A DNA stretch of 64,000 nt from contig NZ_BDEP01000002.1 in the NCBI RefSeq assembly GCF_001662305.1, positions 62,001-126,000 on the forward strand, written 5' to 3'. Made by a program: the position numbers and the translations under genes. Positions within the stretch are counted from its first letter, which is position 1. Each line of letters begins with the position of its first letter. Source of the DNA: Halomonas caseinilytica (GTDB taxonomy: Bacteria > Pseudomonadota > Gammaproteobacteria > Pseudomonadales > Halomonadaceae). The notes under the pieces are model-generated. The model did no database searches and had not been told where the DNA came from. It saw only the letters and a program-made list of their open reading frames with translations. Positions 37,591 to 49,814 of this stretch are shown here, in pieces.

Positions 37591-37623
37591 AACGAAAGCG
37601 CCGGCCCAGGATCGGGCCGGCGC
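37591..37623 (-). terminator. Terminator of the frmA-fghA unit
   Basis: On the minus strand GCGCCGGCCC, loop GATCCT, GGGCCGGCGC, followed by TTTCGTTT. Ten GC-rich pairs, 24 bases after the fghA stop. Confidence 0.85.
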
Positions 37624-37646
37624 GGGTCGGAATGACAATGCCCGTA

Positions 37647-38498
37647 CTAAGCGCGCAGGCGTTCGGCGTGATAGCGCAGGTGATCATCGATGAAGCTGGC
37701 GATGAAGAAGTAGCTATGGTCATAGCCGGGCTGACGTCGCAGCGTCAACGGATGATCATGTTCGGCGCATACCGCCTCCAGCCGCGCGGGGCAAAGCTGT
37801 TCGTCCAGGAAGTCATCGGCCTCGCCCTGGTCGATGAACAGCGGCTGGCGAGAGGCGCCGCGCGCCACCAGCTCACAGGCATCGTACTGGGTCCAGCGGC
37901 TGACATCCTCGCCCAGATAGGCGCTGAAGGCCTTTCGCCCCCAGGGACACTGGGTCGGATTGACGACCGGGGCGAACGCCGACACCGAGCGATAGTGGCC
38001 GGGGCGACGCAGCGCCATGATCAGGGCCCCGTGCCCGCCCATGGAATGCCCACTGATCGACTCGCGACCATTGACCGGGAAATGCTGACGCACCACCGAC
38101 GGCAGCTCCTCGGCCACATAGTCATACATCCGGTAGTGATCCTTCCAGGGCGCCTCGGTGGCATTGACGTAGAACCCGGCACCGGAGCCGAAGTCGTAAC
38201 TGTCATGCTCGCCCGGCAGGTCCAGGCCGCGAGGGCTCGTGTCAGGGCAGACGATGGCGATACCCAGCTCGGCGGCCAGGCGCTGGGCACCAGCCTTCTG
38301 CATGAAGTTCTCGTCGGTGCACGTCAGCCCCGACAGCCACCACAGCAGCGGCACACGCTCGGTTTCGGCCTGAGGCGGCAGATAGATGGCGAACACCATC
38401 TCGCAGTCCAGCGCTCGGGAACGATGGCGGTAACGCTTGTGCCAGCCACCGAAGCTGCGGTTGGCCGAGACCAGCTCCAGATGCTCGGTCATGGTCAT
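37647..38498 (-). CDS. fghA: S-formylglutathione hydrolase
   Basis: An alpha/beta-hydrolase (esterase D family, 283 residues) that hydrolyses S-formylglutathione to formate and glutathione. The nucleophile elbow GHSMGGH places Ser152; LTCTDENFMQKAG and the C-terminal QPGYDHSYFFI (catalytic His) are family hallmarks. GAGGAG lies six bases before the ATG. It is 82 bases downstream of frmA and completes the glutathione-dependent formaldehyde route. Confidence 0.96.
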   Translation of the reverse strand: MTMTEHLELVSANRSFGGWHKRYRHRSRALDCEMVFAIYLPPQAETERVPLLWWLSGLTCTDENFMQKAGAQRLAAELGIAIVCPDTSPRGLDLPGEHDSYDFGSGAGFYVNATEAPWKDHYRMYDYVAEELPSVVRQHFPVNGRESISGHSMGGHGALIMALRRPGHYRSVSAFAPVVNPTQCPWGRKAFSAYLGEDVSRWTQYDACELVARGASRQPLFIDQGEADDFLDEQLCPARLEAVCAEHDHPLTLRRQPGYDHSYFFIASFIDDHLRYHAERLRA

Positions 38499-38580
38499 GG
38501 GAGACTCCTCATATGGTTGCGCGGCCTCGCGCGTATCACATCCCGCGTGCGCGGCATCGGCACTTCAATACGGACGCGCT

Positions 38581-39774
<1,194 letters not shown>

Positions 39775-39776
39775 TT

Positions 39777-39795
39777 ATTGTCACATAGCAACAAT
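39777..39795. promoter_or_regulatory. Candidate LysR operator between frmA and its divergent LysR gene
   Basis: ATTGT, nine bases, ACAAT: an inverted repeat of the T-N11-A kind typical of LysR boxes, with one further near-match on each side. It lies 22 bases before the LysR ATG, suitable for autoregulation and control of frmA. Confidence 0.5.
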
Positions 39796-39816
39796 GACGA
39801 GAGAGGCAACACCGGA

Positions 39817-40719
39817 ATGCAACGCTGGGACCGTGTCGAGGCCTTCATCGAGGTCGTGCGCCTGGGCGCCTTCAACGCCGCCGCCGAACGGCTGAGGGTA
39901 TCGAGCTCCCATGTCAGCCGGCTGGTCAGCCAACTGGAAAACCAGCTGGATACCCCCCTGCTGTACCGAACCACACGCCGCATTCGATTGACCGAGGCCG
40001 GCCGCCTCTATTACCAACACTGCCATCATCTGTTCGATGGCTTCCGCGAAGCCGAAGCTGCGGTCAAGGAGCTCCAGACCCGCCCCAGCGGCCTGCTCGG
40101 TCTCACCTGCGCCACCACCTTCGGTGAACGCTATCTGGCGCCCCTGGTCCATGACTTCATGCGTCTCCACCCTCAGCTCGAGGTGCGCATGCACTTCACC
40201 AACCGGCGAGTCGACATCATCGATGAAGGCTTCGACATCGCCATCCGCATGGGCACGCTCCAGGACTCATCGCTGATCGCTCGCCGGCTGTGCGAACGTC
40301 GCGAGTACGTGGTCGGCTCACCCGACTACTTCACCCATTACGGCCAGCCCCACGCCCTCTCCGAGCTGGCTCGCCATCGCTGCCTGGTGGGTACGCGTGA
40401 TCACTGGCGATTCGACGTCAACGGCGTGCGCCGCGAGATACGCATCGATGGCCCCTGGCGCGGTAACTCCGGACCGGCCCTGCTCGATGCCGCGCTCAAG
40501 GGATTGGGGCTTGCACAGTTGCCCGACTACTATGTCGACGAGCATCTGGCCCGGGGCGAGTTGATCAGCGTGCTCGACGCCTACCGACACGACGATACCG
40601 CGGTCTGGGCCGTCTATCCCCGCCACCGGCACCGCTCCCCCAAGGTTCGCCAGTTCCTCGATTACCTGGTCGCCGAGCTCGGGCCCAGCCTGCCGGCACA
40701 ACGCCGGCCGAGCGCATGA
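39817..40719 (+). CDS. LysR-family regulator divergent from frmA
   Basis: A 300-residue LysR-type regulator: winged helix-turn-helix at 1-60 (AFIEVVRLGAFNAAAERLRVSSSHVSRLVSQLE) and a substrate-binding domain of two lobes. The start at 39817 has GAGAGG ten bases upstream; the frame open from 39769 is an unneeded extension. Divergence from frmA-fghA and the LysR-like inverted repeat between them suggest it controls formaldehyde detoxification. The inducer is unknown. It ends five bases before the convergent antiporter gene. Confidence 0.88.
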   Translation: MQRWDRVEAFIEVVRLGAFNAAAERLRVSSSHVSRLVSQLENQLDTPLLYRTTRRIRLTEAGRLYYQHCHHLFDGFREAEAAVKELQTRPSGLLGLTCATTFGERYLAPLVHDFMRLHPQLEVRMHFTNRRVDIIDEGFDIAIRMGTLQDSSLIARRLCERREYVVGSPDYFTHYGQPHALSELARHRCLVGTRDHWRFDVNGVRREIRIDGPWRGNSGPALLDAALKGLGLAQLPDYYVDEHLARGELISVLDAYRHDDTAVWAVYPRHRHRSPKVRQFLDYLVAELGPSLPAQRRPSA

Positions 40720-40724
40720 CGTCC

Positions 40725-41765
40725 CTAGGTGTGACGGCGACGCTCCTGCACTACCAGCACCACGAGGGTCAGGGCCGTGATGGGCAACACGAAATAGCTC
40801 ATCACCGCTCCGAAGCCTTGCAACGCGTCATGATGAGCGACCTGCAGTACCAGATAAGCGGTATAGGCCAGGTAGTAGCCCAGCAACACTCCCCCTTCCC
40901 AGCGGTTGATCGTGCCGCCGGTCAGGCAGATCGGCAGGCAGGCGAGCGCCACGGCGAGCATCACCGGCATGTCGAAGCCCAGCATGGCCGCCGAGACACC
41001 GATGCCGGACGGCGCCAGCAATCCGGACAGCCCCAACACGCCGAGGATGTTGAAGATGTTGCTGCCCACGACATTGCCCACCGCAATGTCGCGCTCACCC
41101 CGCAGGGCGGCGATGAGCGACGTCACCACCTCGGGCAGCGAGGTACCTGCCGCCACGATCGTCAGCCCGACCACCTGCTCGCTGATCCCCAGCCTGGCCG
41201 CCATCTCGACGGAGGCGCCCACGAACCAGCGCGAGCCCAGCACCAAGAGCGCCAGCCCACCGAGCACCATGCACAGATTGAGAGGCAGGGGCGTGTTCGC
41301 CTTTTCGGACGGCGGCGGCGCCTCACGTCGATTGTGCAGAAACAGAAACAGCAGGTAAGCGGCCAGGCAGGCCACCAGCAGCAGGCTATCAACGCGCCCC
41401 AGCCGCCCATCGAGCGACAGCACCAGCAGCAGCCCGGAGAGGCCGATCATCAGCGGGATGTCCAGGCGGATCAACTGAGGGGCCACCGTCAGCGGCACGA
41501 TCAGTGCTGCGACACCGAGGATGAACAGCACATTGAAGATGTTGCTGCCCACCACGTTGCCCATGGCAATGCCGGCCTGGTCGTCAAGGGCCGACTTCAC
41601 GCTGACCGCCAGTTCCGGCGAACTGGTGCCGAAGGCCACCACCGTCAGACCGATGATCAACGGCGAGATCCCCATCCGCAGCGCCAGACGCGACGCCCCC
41701 CTGACCAACACCTCGGCGCCGACGATCAACAGCGCCAGGCCGGCGACAAACCCGATAATCATCAT
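40725..41765 (-). CDS. CaCA-family calcium/sodium:cation antiporter
   Basis: A 346-residue inner-membrane antiporter of the YrbG type with two inverted five-helix repeats. Both alpha repeats are clear: AFGTSSPELAVS with GNVVGSNIFNVLFILG in the first half and AAGTSLPEVVTS with GNVVGSNIFNILGVLG in the second. The acidic residues in these motifs bind the cation. Ca2+ or Na+ preference cannot be read with certainty. It is monocistronic, convergent with the LysR gene. Confidence 0.92.
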   Translation of the reverse strand: MMIIGFVAGLALLIVGAEVLVRGASRLALRMGISPLIIGLTVVAFGTSSPELAVSVKSALDDQAGIAMGNVVGSNIFNVLFILGVAALIVPLTVAPQLIRLDIPLMIGLSGLLLVLSLDGRLGRVDSLLLVACLAAYLLFLFLHNRREAPPPSEKANTPLPLNLCMVLGGLALLVLGSRWFVGASVEMAARLGISEQVVGLTIVAAGTSLPEVVTSLIAALRGERDIAVGNVVGSNIFNILGVLGLSGLLAPSGIGVSAAMLGFDMPVMLAVALACLPICLTGGTINRWEGGVLLGYYLAYTAYLVLQVAHHDALQGFGAVMSYFVLPITALTLVVLVVQERRRHT

Positions 41766-41930
41766 GTGTGCCCTCTCGATCGCGCTCTCCTGACAGGTTT
41801 GCCATGGAGATCTGCCCGATGGTTATTACACCGGTCGAGGTAGCGGTGCAACTGCGTTCCGACCAAGAGAACGACTCGGCCAAACGCCCCATCCCGTCAC
41901 CGGCACGAGAAGCCCATAAGGGAGGCTCAT

Positions 41931-41961
41931 AAAAAAGCGCGGCACCCGAAGGATGCCGCGC
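41931..41961 (-). terminator. Terminator of the serine dehydratase gene
   Basis: On the minus strand GCGCGGCA..., short loop, ...TGCCGCGC, followed by TTTTTT; one mismatch near the loop. It lies 36 bases beyond the stop codon. Confidence 0.85.
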
Positions 41962-41997
41962 AACAAGGCTGAAGGCACAGCCCAGGAAACGATCGGT

Positions 41998-43377
41998 TCA
42001 GCATTCGATGGCATTGACGGCCAGGCCGCCCTTGGAGGTTTCCTTGTACTTCTCCTGCATATCGGCGCCGGTATCGCGCATGGTACGGATTGCCTTGTCC
42101 AGGGAGATAAAATGCTCACCGTCGCCGCGCAGCGCCATCTGGGTGGCATTGATCGCCTTGACCGAGGCGATGGCATTGCGCTCGATGCAGGGCACCTGGA
42201 CCAGCCCACCGACCGGGTCGCAGGTCAGGCCCAGATTGTGCTCCAGGCCGATCTCGGCGGCATTCTCGATCTGGCCGACGCTGCCTCCCATCACCTCGGT
42301 GAGCCCGGCGGCGGCCATGGCACAGGCTGAGCCCACCTCGCCCTGACACCCGACCTCGGCGCCGGAAATGGAGGCGTTCTTCTTGCAAAGAATGCCCACG
42401 GCACCGGCGGTCAGCAGAAAATCCACCACATTCCGCTCGCAGGCATCCGGCTGGAACTTCATGTAGTAATGCAGCACGGCCGGAATAATGCCTGCCGCGC
42501 CATTGGTGGGTGCGGTCACCATCCGGCCACCGGCGGCATTTTCTTCGTTCACCGCCAGAGCGAAGACATTGACCCAGTCCATGGCGGAGAAGGTGGAGGT
42601 GATCAGGCTGGTATCATCCTCCATCGCCAACAGTCGACGATGGAGAGCGGCTGCACGCCGCTTGACCTCGAGACCACCGGGCAGAATGCCCTCATGCGCG
42701 AATCCCTGGTTGACGCAGTCCTGCATGGCCTCCCAGATGCGCCAGAGACCGGCACCTACCTCGGCCTCATCCCGCCAGGCCTTCTCGTTCTCCATCATCA
42801 GCTCGCTGATGCGCATGTCATGCAGGCGACACAGGGCCAGCAATTCAGCAGCACTGTTGAAATCGTAGGGCAAGGCCGTGGTGTCGGCATCCAGCTCATC
42901 CCGGTCGACCTGCCCCTGATCGACCACGAAGCCGCCTCCCACCGAGTAGAAGACATTGCGGTACAGCTCATCGGAGTGACCGTGAGCCACCAGCGTCATG
43001 GCATTAGGATGATAGGGCAGACTCTCGTCATGCCACTGCAGGTCGCGCGCCCAGACGAAGGGGATCGCCAGGTGCCCATCGAGCAGCAGGGTCTGGGATT
43101 CCAGCAGCTCCTCGATACAGGGCGAGACGATCGCTGGGTCGATGTGATCGGGACGTTCTCCCATCAACCCCATGATCGTCGCCCGATCGGTGCCATGTCC
43201 CTTGCCGGTGGACGAGAGCGAGCCATGCAGATGGATCTCGACCCGAGCCACCCGTTCGAGCAGATCTCGACCACGCAACGCCTGGACGAAGTCATAGGCC
43301 GCCCGCATCGGGCCCACCGTATGGGAGCTAGATGGACCGATACCGATCTTGAACAAGTCGAAGACGCTGATTGCCAT
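41998..43377 (-). CDS. sdaA: L-serine ammonia-lyase (L-serine dehydratase)
   Basis: An iron-sulfur L-serine deaminase of the single-chain type (459 residues) making pyruvate and ammonia. The N-terminal beta domain has [19 protein letters not shown]; the C-terminal alpha domain has [17 protein letters not shown] and the cysteines of the 4Fe-4S cluster ([23 protein letters not shown] and a later Cys). GAGG precedes the ATG. With GlyA it completes a route from glycine to pyruvate. Divergent from a LysR gene that likely controls it. Confidence 0.95.
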   Translation of the reverse strand: MAISVFDLFKIGIGPSSSHTVGPMRAAYDFVQALRGRDLLERVARVEIHLHGSLSSTGKGHGTDRATIMGLMGERPDHIDPAIVSPCIEELLESQTLLLDGHLAIPFVWARDLQWHDESLPYHPNAMTLVAHGHSDELYRNVFYSVGGGFVVDQGQVDRDELDADTTALPYDFNSAAELLALCRLHDMRISELMMENEKAWRDEAEVGAGLWRIWEAMQDCVNQGFAHEGILPGGLEVKRRAAALHRRLLAMEDDTSLITSTFSAMDWVNVFALAVNEENAAGGRMVTAPTNGAAGIIPAVLHYYMKFQPDACERNVVDFLLTAGAVGILCKKNASISGAEVGCQGEVGSACAMAAAGLTEVMGGSVGQIENAAEIGLEHNLGLTCDPVGGLVQVPCIERNAIASVKAINATQMALRGDGEHFISLDKAIRTMRDTGADMQEKYKETSKGGLAVNAIEC

Positions 43378-43538
43378 GGTGATGCCTCATTGCGCGACCG
43401 GGGGAACCGGTGATCAGGGTCTGGTGGAAGGCGATTGTCGTAGGCCTTCTCTCATGCTTTTGTGTCAGTCAGGCTAAAGCCAAGTGGCATTTACCTTGTT
43501 TGACCCTTATGTTGGAGCCACGTTTTTCCTAGGGCAAT

Positions 43539-43551
43539 CGAGAATATCTCG
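43539..43551. promoter_or_regulatory. Inverted repeat between sdaA and its divergent LysR gene
   Basis: CGAGA, ATA, TCTCG, just upstream of the LysR promoter-like TATAGT (43559-43564). Candidate operator in the 198-base divergent region. Confidence 0.35.
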
Positions 43552-43558
43552 CTTTCAG

Positions 43559-43564
43559 TATAGT
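43559..43564 (+). promoter_or_regulatory. Possible -10 box of the LysR gene
   Basis: TATAGT ends 11 bases before the ATG at 43576. No good -35 is seen 16-18 bases upstream. If used, the mRNA would be nearly leaderless, which agrees with the absence of a Shine-Dalgarno. Confidence 0.3.
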
Positions 43565-43575
43565 ATGACTAAACC

Positions 43576-44502
43576 ATGAGCCGTCTTCTCAACTCTCAGA
43601 CCCACGCCTGGCTGAAGGTCTTCGCCGTCAGCGCTCGGCATCTTTCCTTCACACGGGCAGCAGAAGAGCTGCACGTCACCACGGGTGCTGTCAGCCAGCA
43701 GATCAAGCAGCTGGAGGATCGCCTCGGGTTCAAGCTGTTCCGGCGCCTACCCCGGCGCCTTGCCCTGACAGAGGAAGGCAGGCGACTCGCCACGGTGGTC
43801 GATGACGCCTATCAAGCCGTCGGACTCGAGGTCAAGCGGCTGCGCAGCGGGGTCATGAGCGGCATCATCCGCCTGCGCAGCGTCCCCTCTTTCCTCAACA
43901 AGTGGCTGATGCCTCGCCTGCCCCGACTGCAGGCACGCTTCCCCGATATCGAACTTCACGTCACCGCCGAGGACAGCAGCACCTCGCTGCGAGAGGGCGA
44001 TTTCGACCTCGCCCTGGACCTCAACGACGGCCAGACCCCGGGGCTGGCCATCACCCCGTTGATCGAGGAGACCATCTTTCCGGTCTGCGCACCCTCGCTG
44101 CTGCGCGGCCGCCCACCTCTGCGCCGCCCCGAGGATCTGGCCTGGTATCCGCTGCTGCACGACGTAACCGCCTGGCGCGGAAGCCGCGACTACGGCGAAT
44201 GGGAACACTACCTGGAGGCCATTGAGGCCCCCTCGGTCAACGTGCACCGCGGCTATACCTTCAATCGCAACCATCTGACCATGGAAGCCGCCATCGCCGG
44301 CATGGGCGTGGCCATCGCTCGCCAGACACTGATCACCAACGAACTGGACACCGGTGCCTTGATTGCCCCCCTGGAACGACGCGTTGCCACCGGCATGCGC
44401 TACGGCATCGTCTACGCTGCCGGCGCCCTGGACGACCGTCGTGTGAAAGCCGTGCATGACTGGCTCGTGGAAGAGGCGGAAAGACCGCTTCCCACCCGCT
44501 AG
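43576..44502 (+). CDS. GcvA-like LysR-family regulator
   Basis: A 308-residue LysR regulator of the GcvA/DsdC type: HTH at about 10-65 (LSFTRAAEELHVTTGAVSQQIKQLEDRLGFKLFRRLPR) and a ligand-binding domain with MEAAIAGMGVAIARQTLI. It is divergent from the serine dehydratase gene and probably regulates it in response to an amino acid such as serine or glycine; the ligand is inference. No ribosome-binding site is visible before the ATG. Confidence 0.88.
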   Translation: MSRLLNSQTHAWLKVFAVSARHLSFTRAAEELHVTTGAVSQQIKQLEDRLGFKLFRRLPRRLALTEEGRRLATVVDDAYQAVGLEVKRLRSGVMSGIIRLRSVPSFLNKWLMPRLPRLQARFPDIELHVTAEDSSTSLREGDFDLALDLNDGQTPGLAITPLIEETIFPVCAPSLLRGRPPLRRPEDLAWYPLLHDVTAWRGSRDYGEWEHYLEAIEAPSVNVHRGYTFNRNHLTMEAAIAGMGVAIARQTLITNELDTGALIAPLERRVATGMRYGIVYAAGALDDRRVKAVHDWLVEEAERPLPTR

Positions 44503-44529
44503 CCCCGAGCGACGACAGAACAAGATGCG

Positions 44530-44535
44530 TATAAT
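44530..44535 (+). promoter_or_regulatory. Probable -10 box of the membrane-protein gene
   Basis: A perfect TATAAT 36 bases before the ATG at 44571. The -35 region is poor. It lies in the 68 bases after the LysR gene. Confidence 0.4.
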
Positions 44536-44570
44536 ATCGGGCTTCGATTCACCTCGCCGCGAGAAGACAG

Positions 44571-45209
44571 ATGCCCAAGATTTCTCCCGACCGGATTAGT
44601 TTTCGCGCCACCTGCCTGAGAGCCCTGGCTTACCTGCTGATCATTGCCGCCCTGATGGAAGGCGTCATGCAGGAGGCCCAGCAGTTCGTCGACGTCCGGT
44701 TTTCGGAATCCGGATTCACCGAGCTGACCCAATCCTTCTTGCTGCTACTGGCCACAGGGCTGGCCCTTTCCGTACGGGTCTGGCAACGCCAGCTGCCCAA
44801 TGTCGCCTTGCTGCTGGTCGGACTGCTCGGCGCCTCGTTCATCCGCGAGCAGGACGCCTGGCTCGACACCTATGTCTTCGACGGCGCCTGGCAGACGCTG
44901 GTGACACTGCTGGTGCTTCCCGTACTGTTCGTGGTGATCCGCCACCGCCGCGCCTTCGTGGCCGAACTCGAGTCGATCACCGGCACCTTCTCCTTCGGGC
45001 TCTTCGCGGCCGGCTTTCTGACCACCTATGCCTTCTCGCGTCTCTATGGGCGCAGCGAGCTTTGGCAGGCGATCCTGGGCGATCATTACCTGCGTATCAT
45101 CAAGGATGCAGCGGAAGAGGTCACTGAACTGTTCGGCTATACCCTGCTGCTGTTCGCCATGCTGGAGCTGGTGCTGCTGGTACGTCGCCGACTCGCCGCC
45201 GAACGGTAA
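44571..45209 (+). CDS. Uncharacterised inner-membrane protein
   Basis: A 212-residue protein with about five hydrophobic segments (around 15-32, 52-68, 75-90, 105-120 and 175-200). Conserved-looking charged pieces lie between them: SFIREQDAWLDTYVFDGAWQTL and DHYLRIIKDAAEEVTELFGYTLL. I do not recognise a family. It follows the LysR gene on the same strand but has its own TATAAT, and ends before a GC-rich stem-loop shared with rpoD. Confidence 0.75.
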   Translation: MPKISPDRISFRATCLRALAYLLIIAALMEGVMQEAQQFVDVRFSESGFTELTQSFLLLLATGLALSVRVWQRQLPNVALLLVGLLGASFIREQDAWLDTYVFDGAWQTLVTLLVLPVLFVVIRHRRAFVAELESITGTFSFGLFAAGFLTTYAFSRLYGRSELWQAILGDHYLRIIKDAAEEVTELFGYTLLLFAMLELVLLVRRRLAAER

Positions 45210-45232
45210 ACCTCCAGGCGAGGCCGAAACGA

Positions 45233-45263
45233 CGACGCCCGCGGGGCAAACCCGCGGGCGTCG
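45233..45263. terminator. Stem-loop between the membrane-protein gene and rpoD
   Basis: CGACGCCCGCGGG / CCCGCGGGCGTCG, thirteen pairs around GCAAA. No U-run on either side, so it may be a weak or Rho-assisted terminator for the two convergent genes. Confidence 0.6.
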
Positions 45264-45295
45264 CACATTGAGCCGGATAGTCGACGTATCGCCGG

Positions 45296-47143
<1,848 letters not shown>

Positions 47144-47401
47144 AGAAACCCTATCTCGACGAAGAAGAATGAAGCACCTGAAGCACTGAGGCGGAGAAAA
47201 ACTCGATAAGCCGAACAGTATAGCGGTTTAGCCTACTGTTTTGCTAGTTCGGTGTATTTGCGCGGTCATTCAGGTGTGTTAGTTTGTCCGGTTGCGTCCC
47301 GTTCGGTTACGCCCCTAATGTGGTGATGGTAGGAGAGAATTCAACCCTCGCGCCACTTTTGCCGGCGGTTTCGCGCCAGCCCGGCAAGCGCTCGAAAGAC
47401 T

Positions 47402-49225
47402 TCACCCCTTGAGTTCCATCAGCAACTCACTCAGCCGCTGGCGCTCCTGCTGCGACAAGTGTTCGCCGGCACGGCTCCGCGCCAGCAGCGTGTCATACTC
47501 TTCCTGAGGTGAACGCTTCCGATGATGGCGCTGGAAATACGCCACCCAGTTATCCAGCTCCGCACCGCGCACCCCCTTTGGCACCAGGGGCTCACGACGA
47601 GCCAGCTCCGCCAGGCGCTCGCCTTCCGGCGTGCCATGGAAGTGCGCCAGCAACACCTGGGCACTGCGGTAGCGCCCCGCCTTGAGCAGACGCACCACTT
47701 CACGACACAGTCGGGCATCCTCCCCTTCATGGGCGCACCAGTCGTCGCTTTCCGGTAGACGCTCGACCAGTCCCGGCTCATGCACCAGCAACTGCAGTGC
47801 CCGGGCCATCAACCCGAGCGCCCCATCCTTCGCTGGCGACTCGCTCCCCGCCGGCGCCTCGACTGTCGGCGGAGCCCCTGTCTCGACGGCCGGGGCGTGC
47901 GCCTCGCTCTCGGCCTCCCCGTGGTGCTTCATCAAAGATTCGAAGCTTGACTGGTCGACGCCAGTACGGCGCGAGAGTTCCGTCAGCAACAAGGATTTCA
48001 GCACACCCTCAGGCAGCACGCCGATCGCCTCGAGCACCTGGCTCGCATAGCGCTCGCGGTCTTCGATACGCGCCAGATCGCGCCCCTGCGAGGCCTGCTC
48101 GAACAGGAATTCCGAAAGCGGGCTCGCGCAGGTTACCCTGTCCTCGAAAGCCTTGGCCCCCTCGCGACGCACCAGGGTGTCCGGATCCTCGCCCTCGGGC
48201 AGGAACAGAAAGCGTGCCTGACGCCCGTCAATCATCATCGGCAGGGCCGTACGCAGCGCGCGATCCGCTGCCTGACGGCCGGCCTGATCGCCATCGAAGC
48301 AGAACACCACCTCATCGACGACTCGAAACAGCCGCGACAGGTGATCCTCGGTGGTTGCCGTTCCCAGCGTGGCCACCGCATTGCGAATACCGAACTGGGC
48401 CAGTGCCACCACATCCATGTACCCCTCGACGATCACCAGACGATCCAGCCGGGCATTGGCCTGACGGGCCTCATAAAGACCGTAGAGTTCTCGCCCCTTG
48501 TGGAACACCGGCGTTTCGGGCGAATTGAGGTACTTGGGCTTGGCATCGCCGAGCACCCGGCCCCCGAAGGCCACGGTGCGGCCACGAATGTCTCGAATCG
48601 GAAACATGACCCGATCGCGAAAGCGATCATAGGTCCGCCCGCTGTCCTCGCGATGAACCAGCAGACCATATTCGATCTGGACGGCCTCGCTGATGCCGCG
48701 CTCGCCGAGGTGGCGACGCATTGCCTCCCACTCCGCCGGCGCGAAGCCGATGCCGAAATCCCGCACCACTTCGGGTGAGAGGCCACGTTTGTCGAGGTAG
48801 GCCCGAGCCGCCTCCCCTTCCGGCATCTTCAGTCGCTCGCGAAAGAAGCTCGCTGCCAGTTCCAGCAGATTGACGCCTTCCTTTCGCTTGCGCTCGCGCA
48901 CCTGCTGCCGAGGATCATCATCCCCTTCCCGAGGCACCTCGAGGCCCAGCCGCGCGGCCAGTTGCTCCACCGCCTCGGGGAAGCGCAGGCGATCATATTC
49001 CATCAGGAAGCGCAGGGCGTTACCGTGCGCGCCGCACCCGAAGCAGTGATAGAACTGCTTGTCGGCACTGACGGTGAACGACGGCGACTTCTCCTGGTGA
49101 AAGGGGCACAGCCCCGAGTGATTGCGACCCGTCTTCTTGAGCTTGACCCGCTCCCCCACGATCTCGACCACATCGGTGCGGGCCAGCAGGTCATCGATGA
49201 AACGTTGCGGAATCTGTCCGGCCAT
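47402..49225 (-). CDS. dnaG: DNA primase
   Basis: DnaG synthesises RNA primers at the replication fork. The N-terminal zinc finger has ligands C40, H43, C61 and C64; the TOPRIM core has VIVEGYMDVVAL and FCFDGDQAGRQAA; the C-terminal DnaB-interacting region is longer and more variable, with an Ala/Pro/Glu linker near 430-460. The 607-residue length is typical. The ribosome-binding site is weak (GGGATAG), as in E. coli, where DnaG is made at low level. It lies behind a terminator after rpsU. Confidence 0.97.
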   Translation of the reverse strand: MAGQIPQRFIDDLLARTDVVEIVGERVKLKKTGRNHSGLCPFHQEKSPSFTVSADKQFYHCFGCGAHGNALRFLMEYDRLRFPEAVEQLAARLGLEVPREGDDDPRQQVRERKRKEGVNLLELAASFFRERLKMPEGEAARAYLDKRGLSPEVVRDFGIGFAPAEWEAMRRHLGERGISEAVQIEYGLLVHREDSGRTYDRFRDRVMFPIRDIRGRTVAFGGRVLGDAKPKYLNSPETPVFHKGRELYGLYEARQANARLDRLVIVEGYMDVVALAQFGIRNAVATLGTATTEDHLSRLFRVVDEVVFCFDGDQAGRQAADRALRTALPMMIDGRQARFLFLPEGEDPDTLVRREGAKAFEDRVTCASPLSEFLFEQASQGRDLARIEDRERYASQVLEAIGVLPEGVLKSLLLTELSRRTGVDQSSFESLMKHHGEAESEAHAPAVETGAPPTVEAPAGSESPAKDGALGLMARALQLLVHEPGLVERLPESDDWCAHEGEDARLCREVVRLLKAGRYRSAQVLLAHFHGTPEGERLAELARREPLVPKGVRGAELDNWVAYFQRHHRKRSPQEEYDTLLARSRAGEHLSQQERQRLSELLMELKG

Positions 49226-49270
49226 TCAGGCTATCCCGAAAGCGGAGGAAGGGGGCGAGAGGAACACTGC

Positions 49271-49303
49271 AAAAACAAGCGGCCACCGATTGGCGGCCGC
49301 TTG
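49271..49303 (-). terminator. Internal terminator between rpsU and dnaG
   Basis: On the minus strand CAAGCGGCC ... GGCCGCTTG (nine pairs, with an inner short stem) followed by TTTTTG. It corresponds in position to T1 of the E. coli macromolecular synthesis operon, which lowers dnaG relative to rpsU. Confidence 0.85.
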
Positions 49304-49347
49304 GCGTCCTCCCGAGGCGACCCGAGAAGGGTCACCCCAAGTACGGA

Positions 49348-49563
49348 TCAATAGAGCCGTTCGAAACGCTTGCGCTCACGCTGGAGTTTCTTCGCGTGAC
49401 GCTTGACGGCGGCTGCCGCCTTGCGCTTGCGCTCCGCGGTCGGCTTCTCGTACTGCTCGCGACGGCGAACTTCGGAAAGCACACCGGCTTTTTCACAGGA
49501 ACGCTTGAAGCGACGCAGCGCGACGTCAAACGGCTCGTTATCGCGTACTTTGACAGAAGGCAT
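49348..49563 (-). CDS. rpsU: 30S ribosomal protein bS21
   Basis: A 71-residue small-subunit protein, matching bS21 end to end ([27 protein letters not shown]..., basic C-terminus). The start at 49563 is fixed by this match; the frame is open to 49992 without meaning. AGGTGAG lies upstream of the ATG. First gene of rpsU-dnaG-rpoD and divergent from tsaD, the conserved gammaproteobacterial order. Confidence 0.98.
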   Translation of the reverse strand: MPSVKVRDNEPFDVALRRFKRSCEKAGVLSEVRRREQYEKPTAERKRKAAAAVKRHAKKLQRERKRFERLY

Positions 49564-49708
49564 TAAGCACTCACCTACCTTGAAAACTTGAGTTCGGTTT
49601 GAACGCACGCCTCGGGGGCATTCATCGCGCTTCGCCCGGACGAGCCGCAGCGTGGCGAAACAAATAAAGCGAGCCCCAGGCGCACGACCCAGTCTTGCAG
49701 CGCACAGT

Positions 49709-49737
49709 ATTCTAGTCGTCGTGACCTCACCATGCAA
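49709..49737 (-). promoter_or_regulatory. Promoter of rpsU-dnaG-rpoD
   Basis: On the minus strand TTGCAT, 17-base spacer, TAGAAT. The -10 lies about 145 bases upstream of the rpsU ATG. Good sigma-70 match with the ideal spacing, in the divergent rpsU-tsaD region. Confidence 0.6.
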
Positions 49738-49814
49738 ACCGTTTCGCGATCTCCAGCCCCTGCCGCCCTGCGCCCAAAACGCGTAGAATACCGCCATTTC
49801 CGATCCACCGAGCC

